From the NCBI GenBank assembly GCA_046328715.1, contig JAXLWB010000002.1, positions 1 to 64,000 on the forward strand: a DNA stretch of 64,000 nt. Direction: 5' to 3'. Positions within the stretch are counted from its first letter, which is position 1, and the number at the start of each line of letters is the position of its first letter. Positions 1-7,324 of the stretch are shown here, one piece after another. Under the pieces are notes generated by a model. The model saw only the letters and a program-made list of their open reading frames with translations, did not search any database and was not told the DNA's origin. A program made the position numbers and the translations under genes. Origin of the DNA: JAXLWB01 sp046328715. GTDB taxonomy: Bacteria > Chloroflexota > Anaerolineae > Caldilineales > Caldilineaceae.

Positions 1-1002
1 ACCCAGGGCATTGCCCAAGCCGCAGAAACCGGCGCAGCGACCGTGATTATCCAAGGGCTAGCAGTGGGTATGCATAGCACAATGGCACCGGTCTTGATTG
101 TCGCCATTGCAACGCTGCTGGCGCTCTGGCTAGGTTTTCGCGCTGACGGGACCATCGAGGCGGGACTATATGGTGTGGCTTTGGCTGGCGTTGGCATGTT
201 GAGTACACTCGGCATTACGTTGGCGACCGATGCCTATGGTCCGGTTGCCGACAACGCAGGTGGTATCGCCGAGATGAGCCACCTGCCCAAGGAAGTACGC
301 ACCCGCACCGACGCCCTGGACAGCCTCGGCAACACTACAGCCGCCACTGGCAAAGGTTATGCCATCGGTTCGGCAGTGCTCACCGCCCTGGCCTTGATTG
401 CGGCCTATGTGACTGCCGCTGGCATCGACTCGCTCAACCTGCTCGATCCGACCATGATTCCTGGCATCTTGATTGGTGCAATGTTGCCCTATCTCTTTTC
501 GGCGATGACGATGACGGCAGTGGGCAAGGCGGCCTACGGCATCGTGCTGGAAGTGCGCCGTCAATTCAAAGAGATTCCAGGCTTAATGGAGGGCACGGCC
601 AAGCCCGATTACAAGACCGCCGTCGGCATCAGCACGCAGAGTGCATTGCGTGAAATGGTGATCCCCGGCCTGATGGCGGTAGTTGTGCCGTTGCTGGTTG
701 GCTTTATTCTCGGTGCAGAAGCGTTAGCCGGTCTGTTGATTGGCGCGACTGCCTCCGGCTTCCTCTTGGCTGTCATGATGGCGAATGCTGGCGGGGCTTG
801 GGACAACGCCAAGAAATATGTCGAAACCGGAGAAATGGGCGGCAAGGGTTCCGACAACCACAAGGCCACCGTCGTTGGCGACACCGTCGGCGATCCCTTC
901 AAAGACACCAGCGGTCCCTCTTTGAATATTTTGATCAAGCTGATGAGCATTGTGGCCCTGGTCTTTGCCAGTGCCTTTGGCAGCGGTTGGTTTAGTTTCT
1001 AA
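1..1002 (+). CDS. hppA: Membrane-bound K+-dependent pyrophosphatase, C-terminal part
   Basis: Couples pyrophosphate hydrolysis to H+ or Na+ pumping across the membrane. The reading frame is open from base 1, so the N-terminal half lies outside the window. The visible 333 codons show alternating hydrophobic segments and the family motifs DAYGPVADNAGG, DALDSLGNTTAATGKG and GDTVGDPFKDTSGPSLN, ending in a hydrophobic SGWFSF tail. The TAATGKG stretch matches the K+-dependent class (Ala and Gly at the two positions that are Lys and Thr in K+-independent enzymes, as in plant type I versus type II). Which ion is pumped cannot be read here. It is followed by a long imperfect hairpin. Confidence 0.95.
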   Translation, partial: TQGIAQAAETGAATVIIQGLAVGMHSTMAPVLIVAIATLLALWLGFRADGTIEAGLYGVALAGVGMLSTLGITLATDAYGPVADNAGGIAEMSHLPKEVRTRTDALDSLGNTTAATGKGYAIGSAVLTALALIAAYVTAAGIDSLNLLDPTMIPGILIGAMLPYLFSAMTMTAVGKAAYGIVLEVRRQFKEIPGLMEGTAKPDYKTAVGISTQSALREMVIPGLMAVVVPLLVGFILGAEALAGLLIGATASGFLLAVMMANAGGAWDNAKKYVETGEMGGKGSDNHKATVVGDTVGDPFKDTSGPSLNILIKLMSIVALVFASAFGSGWFSF

Positions 1003-1007
1003 ATTCT

Positions 1008-1104
1008 AGGACACAGAGTGCACAAGAGAAGACACCGAGTACACAGAGAGGAGAGGAGAAATTTCTCTCGTATGCTCTGCGAACTCGGTGTCAAGTTGTG
1101 TCCT
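1008..1104 (+). terminator. Long imperfect stem-loop after the pyrophosphatase gene
   Basis: Nested complementary blocks lie just after the stop codon: 1008-1015 with 1097-1104, and 1031-1040 with 1083-1092, with further pairing around GAGAAATTTCTC in the middle. No T-run follows, so a classical intrinsic terminator is not shown. It may act as a 3' end or RNA-stability structure, or be a degenerate repeat. Confidence 0.4.
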
Positions 1105-1127
1105 GTATAGTGCCTGAAAAGTTATTG

Positions 1128-1182
1128 GTGTAGAATATGAAACGGACTGCGGAAATTCCGCAGTCCGTTTCATATTCTACAC
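1128..1182. repeat. 55-bp perfect palindrome with 27-bp arms
   Basis: Left arm 1128-1154 and right arm 1156-1182 are exact reverse complements around the single base 1155. It ends 11 bp before the dehydratase start codon and next to its ribosome binding site GGAG. In RNA it would form a 27-bp stem just ahead of the start; in DNA it could cruciform or bind a dimeric protein. No T-run follows on either strand. Confidence 0.85.
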
Positions 1183-1193
1183 TGGAGAATCCC

Positions 1194-2333
1194 ATGAAAA
1201 TTACAAACCTTGAGTGCTACCCAGTTTGGGGTGGACATCGCAACTTTCTCTTTGTCGTGATCGATACCGATGAAGGCATTTCGGGTGTGGGCGAGACGGG
1301 TATTACCGGTCGTGAATTGGCGATCGTGGGGGCGATTGAGCATTTCAAGCCGCTCTTGATCGGCCAGGACCCGGGGCGCATCGAGCATATTTGGCAGATG
1401 CTCTTCCGTGGTGGCTTCTTCCCGGCACAGCGCATTCTCACCGCAGCGATCAGCGCCATCGACATTGCCTTGTGGGACATCAAGGGCAAAGCGCTAGGCG
1501 TGCCCTGCTATGAGCTATTCGGCGGGCGGGTGCGCGACAAGGTAGTATGTTATCCACACAATGTGGGACACAGGATGGAAGTGAAGGAACTGGTTGAGTC
1601 CTGTTTGCAGACCAAGGAAGAGGGCTGGAAGTTTGTACGTTGGGGGTTGCCACAGGATGGCGACATTCTAGAACCGAGACAAAGTGTGCTGGCCTCGATC
1701 AAACAGTTTCATGCCGTGCGCGAGGCAGTAGGCGATGATATCGAGCTGACCTTTGACGTACACACCCGGCTCGATCTGCCCGATGTGGTCTGGCTTTGCC
1801 GTGAGGTCGAATCAACTCGACCCTACTTTATCGAGGACCCACTGCGTTGCGAAAACCCCGATTCCTTCAAAACCTTGCGTCCCCGGGTTCATGTGCCGAT
1901 TGCGGCGGGCGAGCAGTTTAGCTCGAAGTGGGAATTCCGCCAGTTGATCGAGGAAGAATGGATCGACTATGCCCGTGTCGATCTCTGTATCGCTGGTGGC
2001 TTCACCGAGGCACGCAAGATCACCGGCTGGTGCGAGACGCACTATATCAAGTTGGTTGTTCACAATCCGCTGGGTCCGGTCTCCTCGGCGGCCTGTCTAC
2101 AATTGAATCTGGCGACACCCAACTTTGGCGTGCAAGAGCAGCCGCGCAAAACCGGCACCGTGCTGACCGACGTGGTTCCCGTGCAACCAGAATGGAAAGA
2201 TGGCTATCTGTTACCACCTACCCTGCCCGGGCTCGGCATCGAATTTGACCGCGAAGCCGCCAAGAAGAATCCCTTCCGCATGACCGAATTGCCGCAGCTA
2301 CGGCGCTTGGATGGATCGGTGACAAATTGGTAG
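1194..2333 (+). CDS. Enolase-superfamily sugar-acid dehydratase (galactonate/mannonate dehydratase type)
   Basis: Predicted Mg2+-dependent dehydration of an aldonic acid to a 2-keto-3-deoxy acid in the cytoplasm; 379 residues. The N-terminal capping domain (MKITNLECYP onward) is followed by the barrel with metal ligands in FDVHTR (Asp), FIEDPL (Glu) and AAGEQF (Glu). A catalytic His lies two residues after the first Asp and another in HNPLGP, as in the D-galactonate and D-mannonate dehydratase groups. I chose ATG 1194 because GGAG lies at 1184-1187. An upstream in-frame ATG at 1137 sits inside the 55-bp palindrome and would give a nonsense N-terminus. The exact substrate is not determined. 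The sugar kinase and ABC genes at 52-64 kb suggest a sugar-degrading lifestyle. Confidence 0.85.
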   Translation: MKITNLECYPVWGGHRNFLFVVIDTDEGISGVGETGITGRELAIVGAIEHFKPLLIGQDPGRIEHIWQMLFRGGFFPAQRILTAAISAIDIALWDIKGKALGVPCYELFGGRVRDKVVCYPHNVGHRMEVKELVESCLQTKEEGWKFVRWGLPQDGDILEPRQSVLASIKQFHAVREAVGDDIELTFDVHTRLDLPDVVWLCREVESTRPYFIEDPLRCENPDSFKTLRPRVHVPIAAGEQFSSKWEFRQLIEEEWIDYARVDLCIAGGFTEARKITGWCETHYIKLVVHNPLGPVSSAACLQLNLATPNFGVQEQPRKTGTVLTDVVPVQPEWKDGYLLPPTLPGLGIEFDREAAKKNPFRMTELPQLRRLDGSVTNW

Positions 2334-2351
2334 TTTCAGTAGTTCACGATT

Positions 2352-2444
2352 TGTCATTCTGAGGCGGCTTTTTGCCGAAGAATCTTGCGTTGTCAGCCCA
2401 AGATTCCTCGCAAACTGCGGGTGCCCTCAGGGTGCGGAATGACA
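2352..2444. repeat. Small dispersed-type repeat with TGTCATTC/GGAATGACA ends
   Basis: About 93 bp begin with TGTCATTCTGA and end with GCGGAATGACA, with internal complementary blocks AAGAATCTT and AAGATTCCT. Elements with these ends are common intergenic repeats in many bacterial genomes (recalled). It fills the space between the dehydratase (+) and the SCO1 gene (-), where both genes end, and may also form a 3' structure. Confidence 0.5.
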
Positions 2445-2480
2445 GTTATCCATGAATTCGTGAAGTGCTGAGTTTTGCTT

Positions 2481-3104
2481 TTACTCTGGATCCAAGATGG
2501 CTTGAAGATCGCCAACAATCTCGTTGATTTGAGCGCCAAACGGAATCGCCATTCGCAAGCGGAATTCTGGATCCACCACATAGACATAGGCCGAGTGACT
2601 GACCTCATATCCCGTGTTGAGCGTCACCTGGCCTTTGTCAATGCGGTAGGTCGCCCCAAACTGTTTGACAGCCTGATCGATTTCGTCGGAGTGGCCGGTG
2701 ACGCCGATAAAATCATCGGCAAAGAGAGTGGCATAGTTGCGCACCTTCTCCGATGTGTCGCGCTCCGGGTCTACCGAGATAAAGACAACAGCCATTTGCC
2801 CTTTGCCAATCTCCAGCTTTTCCCGCGTCAGGCGCAACATGGCGAGGGTGGTTGGACAGACATCGGGGCAGGAGGTGTAGCCAAAGGTGAGGAGGATATA
2901 CTTTCCGCGCAGATCGGCCAAGTGAAACTGCGTTCCATCATCACCCGACAAGCTGAAATCTTCGAGTGCAAGCGGCGGCTCTTGCAACATCGACGTAAAA
3001 CGATGTGTTTGCGAGCAAGCAGAGAGAAATAGGGCAAGCGCCAAGGTAATAATGAGTAGAAAGCACGCTCTTATTTTTTGAGAAAGTTTGCGATGAGGGG
3101 TCAT
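2481..3104 (-). CDS. SCO1/SenC-family copper chaperone lipoprotein
   Basis: Thioredoxin-fold protein that delivers copper to the CuA site of cytochrome c oxidase, or acts in extracytoplasmic thiol/copper handling. The N-terminus has a hydrophobic stretch ending in a lipobox-like LFLSAC, so it is probably lipid-anchored outside the membrane. The copper ligands are visible: CPDVC in YTSCPDVCP, and a later His in VSHSAYVYVVDP. The chosen ATG at 3104 gives 207 residues and lies 4 bases past the stop of the Cox11-like gene; an in-frame ATG at 3173 would add 23 residues encoded inside that gene. Neighbours (Cox11-like protein, multicopper oxidase) fit copper-enzyme assembly. Confidence 0.9.
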   Translation of the reverse strand: MTPHRKLSQKIRACFLLIITLALALFLSACSQTHRFTSMLQEPPLALEDFSLSGDDGTQFHLADLRGKYILLTFGYTSCPDVCPTTLAMLRLTREKLEIGKGQMAVVFISVDPERDTSEKVRNYATLFADDFIGVTGHSDEIDQAVKQFGATYRIDKGQVTLNTGYEVSHSAYVYVVDPEFRLRMAIPFGAQINEIVGDLQAILDPE

Positions 3105-3108
3105 ACGA

Positions 3109-3531
3109 TCACAGAGTTTGAAAAATGGAACGCAACGTAGCATGCGAAGGTATACGTAGCAGGGAAGGAACAACGGTAAAAACTGTCTCCAACTGAACCG
3201 TTTCGCCTGGCTTAATCAGAATCCACTTGCGACAATCAGTTTGAAAGATGCGCAGCCAATCTTCTGCTTCCTTCGGCTCATATTGCAGGTTGACAATCAG
3301 GCGCTGCGGTTGAGCGTTGGGATTGGTGACCCGGTAGATCAAACGCTGCGTGGTGCCTGGTTGTGTCTCAATTTGTGACGCATTGAGTGCAATTTCTAAC
3401 GACGAGTTTGCCACAACCGGGAATTCCACTGTCACCCGCCGGTTGGCATTCCACCATCCTAGCGCAACCGCAATTCCTAGCACAAACAGCACAGAAGCAA
3501 GCATGTATTGATATTTTCGTCTCATAGGCAC
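3109..3531 (-). CDS. Cox11/CtaG-like membrane-anchored protein, divergent
   Basis: A 140-residue protein with one N-terminal membrane helix (about residues 9-26) and an extracytoplasmic beta domain. The segment PGTTQRLIYRVTNPNAQPQ, followed by YEPKEAEDWLRIFQTDC and LIKPGETVQLETVFTV, follows the order of conserved Cox11 elements (YRATNP, VTPEKA...FNK, LxPGE). The copper-binding CFCF motif of Cox11 is reduced to a single Cys (QTDC). The call rests on pattern similarity and on tight linkage to SCO1 (4-bp gap). It could insert CuB, or be a DUF of similar fold. A copper role through one Cys is uncertain. Confidence 0.55.
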   Translation of the reverse strand: MPMRRKYQYMLASVLFVLGIAVALGWWNANRRVTVEFPVVANSSLEIALNASQIETQPGTTQRLIYRVTNPNAQPQRLIVNLQYEPKEAEDWLRIFQTDCRKWILIKPGETVQLETVFTVVPSLLRIPSHATLRSIFQTL

Positions 3532-3732
3532 TTAAACAATTACTGAAAACTAGTACCTGCCGCAACCATTATCCAAAAGCAGTAGGTTATTTGATAGCGA
3601 AAAATTCGTGCAGGCAGAGCAAGTTTTGTGGATAGTGAATCGTGGACGGTCTTGTATTATCCACCATCCGCCATCCACAACTCGTCGGTTTGTGGCGAAG
3701 CTTCGCTAGACAAGTTACAGCAGGTTCGATCA
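3532..3732. repeat. Intergenic gap with short low-complexity inverted repeats
   Basis: About 200 bp between two minus-strand genes. It contains short units of the kind ATCCACCATCCGCCATCCAC near 3660-3680, partly complementary to GTGGATAGTGAATCGTGGA near 3630-3648, so an imperfect hairpin is possible. No convincing promoter or small gene was seen. Confidence 0.35.
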
Positions 3733-4980
3733 TTACGATAGATTTATCTCTTGCTGGTGGTCTATCGCCACTCTTTGTTTGGAGAGTGCGCACAGTTGAT
3801 CATAAACCTTGATCAGCGCCTTCGATTGGTGCGACCAAGCCAGTACTGATTCCACACGCTCTCGCCCCAACTTGCCCATCGCCTGCCGCCGTTGCGGGTC
3901 GTCCATCAGAGTGGCGAGTTGTTGGGCAAAATCCAGTTCGTTGTTGGCTTTGGCATAGAGGGCAGCCTCCTGCGCGGTGACCCGATGTTCAGGCAAATCG
4001 AAGGCCACAATCGGTTTACTCAGCGCCATATACTCGGACATTTTGATCATCGAGCAGCGGTCGTTGAAGGGGTTCGATGGGTCGGGATCGACACAGATCT
4101 GAGCAGTCGAGAGGTAGCTCAACAGATCAGCATCCGAAACACGTCCTGGAAACCAAACATACTCCTCTAGCTTTAGCTTCACGGCTTGTTCTTTAAGCAT
4201 CTCCCAGGCGTCTCCCGTACCGATGATCACGCAGTAGAAATCCTGACGTTCTAGAACATTGACCAGGTAGTAGCAGGCTCGCAACAGGTAGTCGATGCCA
4301 TCATGCACGCCCATTTCGCCCACGTAGCCAATGATGTGAGGCGCTTTCTGCTGCAATTCAGCATTCGGAGCGACCAGATGCAGTCGATTGAGATCGGGGC
4401 CATTGCGTACCACCGTGATACGACTTTCAGCAATGCCACTGCGTTGCATCTGCATCGCCTTGTAGGAATTGTTGGTGGCGATCAGATGATCGGCCACTTT
4501 GCACGAAAGCATCTCAAAGGCCACCAACAGGCGATAGACGATGGGGTTGCCTTTGCCTTCAAAACGTGCAAAATACATTTCGGGGGCAAGGTCATGGTGG
4601 TCAAAGACAAATTTTTTACCGAGTGGTTTGTAAAGTAGCGCCACCAATACCATCAAGTCGGGCGGGTTGTGGGCATGGATGACATCGAAACCATGACGGA
4701 AAAAGACATATAACGAAAGACAAAGTGCAGCAAGCAACGAATATCCATATTCCCACAAATAGCCAAACAATCCATTCCCTTGGGCTGGCATTGGAAAACG
4801 ATAGACACGAACATTGTCAATGAGATCGTTCCAGGGTTGCCCTTTGCCTTTGGGGCAGATCACGGTCACTTCGTAGCCAGCGCCGACCAACGCTTTGGCT
4901 TCCTGCCGTACACGGGCGTCACGCGGGTAAGGATTATTTTCCAACAACATTAAAATGCGATTACCAACGGAGTATTTCAT
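3733..4980 (-). CDS. GT4-family glycosyltransferase
   Basis: A 415-residue GT-B fold transferase, probably using a nucleotide sugar to modify surface glycans or lipids. The N-terminal acceptor domain carries PRDARVRQEAKALVGAGYEV and HAHNPPDLMVLV. The C-terminal donor domain carries GYVGEMGVHDGIDYLL, the mid-domain GTGDAWEMLK, and the E-rich CSMIKMSEYMALSKPIVAFDLPE that stands in the usual EX7E position. No membrane helix is certain apart from a hydrophobic stretch near residues 75-95, common in such enzymes. Its leader contains a hairpin repeat shared with the response-regulator gene. Substrate unknown. Confidence 0.85.
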   Translation of the reverse strand: MKYSVGNRILMLLENNPYPRDARVRQEAKALVGAGYEVTVICPKGKGQPWNDLIDNVRVYRFPMPAQGNGLFGYLWEYGYSLLAALCLSLYVFFRHGFDVIHAHNPPDLMVLVALLYKPLGKKFVFDHHDLAPEMYFARFEGKGNPIVYRLLVAFEMLSCKVADHLIATNNSYKAMQMQRSGIAESRITVVRNGPDLNRLHLVAPNAELQQKAPHIIGYVGEMGVHDGIDYLLRACYYLVNVLERQDFYCVIIGTGDAWEMLKEQAVKLKLEEYVWFPGRVSDADLLSYLSTAQICVDPDPSNPFNDRCSMIKMSEYMALSKPIVAFDLPEHRVTAQEAALYAKANNELDFAQQLATLMDDPQRRQAMGKLGRERVESVLAWSHQSKALIKVYDQLCALSKQRVAIDHQQEINLS

Positions 4981-4987
4981 CGTTTCC

Positions 4988-5106
4988 TCGTAACTATGTT
5001 CAAATCGATAATTCAGGCGCTCCTCTTCCGGGAAGGCTACTGCCGAAGAGAAGGTATCGCAGCATACCCTTCCCGGAAGATGGTTACAAAGGGGCTTAAC
5101 AGGTAC
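4988..5106 (-). repeat. Leader hairpin repeat, copy A
   Basis: Lies 7 bp from the GT4 start codon. The perfect 13-bp arms are 5024-5036 and 5068-5080 (TCTTCCGGGAAGG and its complement). The same order of blocks (TCGTAACTAT, TTCAG, GGGAAGGCT, GAGAA, CTTCCC, GGTTAC, GGGGCT) recurs at 11146-11248 upstream of the response regulator, so this is a dispersed element or a shared leader. Confidence 0.6.
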
Positions 5107-5112
5107 CAGATC

Positions 5113-7176
5113 TCACTGATTCGAAATTGCAGGCAAATAGACGTTATTCTTACCTTGCGTGTCATCCACAGGCAGTGTGTCATCCACCTCCTCAAAGGTC
5201 TCAATCGCCCGACCTAATGGGCCTGAAGCGGTTGGTGGATTATTGGGATCTGGGATTGGACCAACGACATAGGGGCGCATCATTTCGTTATCCTCATGCT
5301 CCACGATATGACAGTGCCAGACAAAGAGCCCACTCAGATCGAATTTTGACTTAATGCGTGTGATTTCATTGGGATAGGCGATCACAGTATCCTTGTAGCC
5401 CAATTCTGTCGCTTCAGGAGCGCGTGGGATGCCACTCCCCATCACTTCCCGATTTTCCACTTGGAATTGAACTTGATGGACATGGATCGGATGGGCGTCG
5501 ACTGTGTTATTGTAGATCTCCCACAGTTCTGTTGCACCTGGAGCTGGATTTTCCGTCACAGCATCCATCCACATGAGTGGGACAGCGGTCGTTCCTACTT
5601 GGGTGCCTAAGAGCGCCGCACGTGGCCCAACATCAGGCAACACCATCGACATCTCTTCGTTCAATGAAACCTGGCGGGTGACCGTAGGTTGCGCCAATGG
5701 TGGCAACGCTGGCAATTGTAGCAATGAAGGATGGGTACTCTTATCCAGCGAGGTGGCAGCCTGCACGCGGAATTGCATCACTTGCCCAGTTGTGTCAACA
5801 TCCGCAGAAACAAAGTCAACCCCAGGGATGCCGCCGCCAAAAGGCTCATCAGGACCAATATTGAGCAACGTCACCGTGGTGCCGACAGGAAGCGCCGAGA
5901 AATCAACGATCACATCGGCCCGTTCGGCGGGAGACATGAGCAGTTCACTCTTTTGCACGGGCGCAGACAAGAAGCCGCCTTCAGCACCGATCTGCCAGAA
6001 GGTGAGATTGGGTGTGTCGAACTTTAGAATCAGGAAGCGTGCATTGCAGCCATTCAACAGACGGAAGCGGTAGCGTCGCTGTTCTACATTGAGATAAGGC
6101 CAGGTACGACCATTGACGACCATCGTGTTGCCGAAGAACTCGGGATTCCAGATCGGCGCAATATCACTGTTGGGGACGTAGGGGCCGGTAAAGTTGTCAA
6201 ATAGAGCGCGGCTGTCAGGATAGAAAAGGGAACTATCCTGATTAAAGCTGCGATCCTGGATCGCAATCGGAATCTCATAATACTTACGCCCGGCATAGTC
6301 GCCGCGGGTGGGGGCAGGTCCAGGCAACACACCGGAAGCCAGGTCATCGGGGCCGCCTCGAATATTGTAAAAACCTGCCGGACCAGCATAGACATTCAAA
6401 CGCGTCATACCCAGGGTGTGGTCGTGGTACCAGAGGGTTGAAGCGCGTTGATCGTTTGTATATTGATAGATCGATGAGCCAGGTGACCAGTTGACGAAAT
6501 ATTGGTTGGCGAACTTGGTTTTGAAGTAGTTATACCAGGTTCCTTCCGGGGCATAGCCAGCCGGGAGATTGGCTGCGGCTGGCAAGTACCATGCCTCGGC
6601 GTAGCCATCGCTATGATCGGCGACATGGGCACCATGCACATGGGTCACCAGCGGCACAGGGCCTGTATAGGGCGTCGGGTCGATGGTGGTGTGGTCGCGT
6701 AATGCGGTGCCTCCTGGCGGATTGGCCCAGTGGAGCGTTTGATCGACCTTAAACAGATGAGGCAGATAGTTACCGTTGGCATCTACCAGTTCATTCATCC
6801 ACTTAACCCGCACCGGTCGACGATAGGTTGTTTCGAGTGTGAAACTGGGGTAGTTGTACATCGATGGATATTTGGTGGGACCATAGCCCCAAACGGTCGT
6901 TGCTGGAAAGTTTGTCGGTAAGATCTGTTGGTTAAATTGGCGAGCACTGATCTCGTAATAATCGATATAGCCATCGACCGAGTTCCAGAAGACGCCAGTT
7001 CGCGGCATCACCGGTGGAATGATCAAGGGTTGCTGATATTTGGGAATTGAGAGTGGATCGAGGGTTCCACCTGGCAGTGCAGCAGCAAAGAGGCGATGCA
7101 TTCCATTCGCTCTAGGTGATAGGTAGAGTACTGCGCCGGAAGCAACAGCCAGTTTGATGAAATTGCGACGATTCAT
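5113..7176 (-). CDS. Multicopper oxidase, CotA/bilirubin-oxidase-like, exported
   Basis: A 687-residue laccase-type enzyme oxidising phenolic, bilirubin-like or metal substrates with reduction of O2 to water. The N-terminus reads MNRRNFIKLAVASGA, a possible twin-arginine-like signal (RR followed by N-F-I-K). All copper motifs are present: HVHGAH, WYHDHTLGM, HPIHVHQVQF and HCHIVEHEDNEMM, giving the type 1 and trinuclear sites with an axial Met. The long CotA-like first domain with SGLFVWHCH supports spore-coat-laccase relatives. The last residues, NNVYLPAISNQ, carry the YLPxI motif seen in three other exported proteins here. It heads a minus-strand run with GT4, Cox11-like and SCO1 genes; co-transcription is plausible but the gaps are 130-200 bp. 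Confidence 0.92.
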   Translation of the reverse strand: MNRRNFIKLAVASGAVLYLSPRANGMHRLFAAALPGGTLDPLSIPKYQQPLIIPPVMPRTGVFWNSVDGYIDYYEISARQFNQQILPTNFPATTVWGYGPTKYPSMYNYPSFTLETTYRRPVRVKWMNELVDANGNYLPHLFKVDQTLHWANPPGGTALRDHTTIDPTPYTGPVPLVTHVHGAHVADHSDGYAEAWYLPAAANLPAGYAPEGTWYNYFKTKFANQYFVNWSPGSSIYQYTNDQRASTLWYHDHTLGMTRLNVYAGPAGFYNIRGGPDDLASGVLPGPAPTRGDYAGRKYYEIPIAIQDRSFNQDSSLFYPDSRALFDNFTGPYVPNSDIAPIWNPEFFGNTMVVNGRTWPYLNVEQRRYRFRLLNGCNARFLILKFDTPNLTFWQIGAEGGFLSAPVQKSELLMSPAERADVIVDFSALPVGTTVTLLNIGPDEPFGGGIPGVDFVSADVDTTGQVMQFRVQAATSLDKSTHPSLLQLPALPPLAQPTVTRQVSLNEEMSMVLPDVGPRAALLGTQVGTTAVPLMWMDAVTENPAPGATELWEIYNNTVDAHPIHVHQVQFQVENREVMGSGIPRAPEATELGYKDTVIAYPNEITRIKSKFDLSGLFVWHCHIVEHEDNEMMRPYVVGPIPDPNNPPTASGPLGRAIETFEEVDDTLPVDDTQGKNNVYLPAISNQ

Positions 7177-7271
7177 GTTGCCTATCCTTGAGAATAGCGT
7201 GGATTAGGGTTTTGGATTTGGAATTATTCGCTAGTGCTGAACATTGTCAGCTTAAGTTTGTGATTGTCTGG

Positions 7272-7304
7272 CCGTATGGACCTCCCTGTGGGAGGTCCAT
7301 ACGG
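7272..7304. terminator. 15-bp perfect stem-loop with T-run on the plus strand
   Basis: Arms 7272-7286 and 7290-7304 are exact complements with a 3-base loop. TGTTTTTT follows at 7305-7312 on the plus strand, yet both flanking genes are on the minus strand. Read on minus it comes 20 bp after the stop of the VHL-domain gene and has no T-tract, so it may work as a Rho-independent signal only against antisense transcription, or as a plain 3' hairpin. Confidence 0.6.
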
Positions 7305-7324
7305 TGTTTTTTCCTCTGTGGCTG

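Noticed and set aside
1137..1193. Upstream ATG extending the dehydratase by 19 residues
   Set aside because: The extension is encoded by the 55-bp palindrome. The GGAG before ATG 1194 and the family start MKIT fit better.
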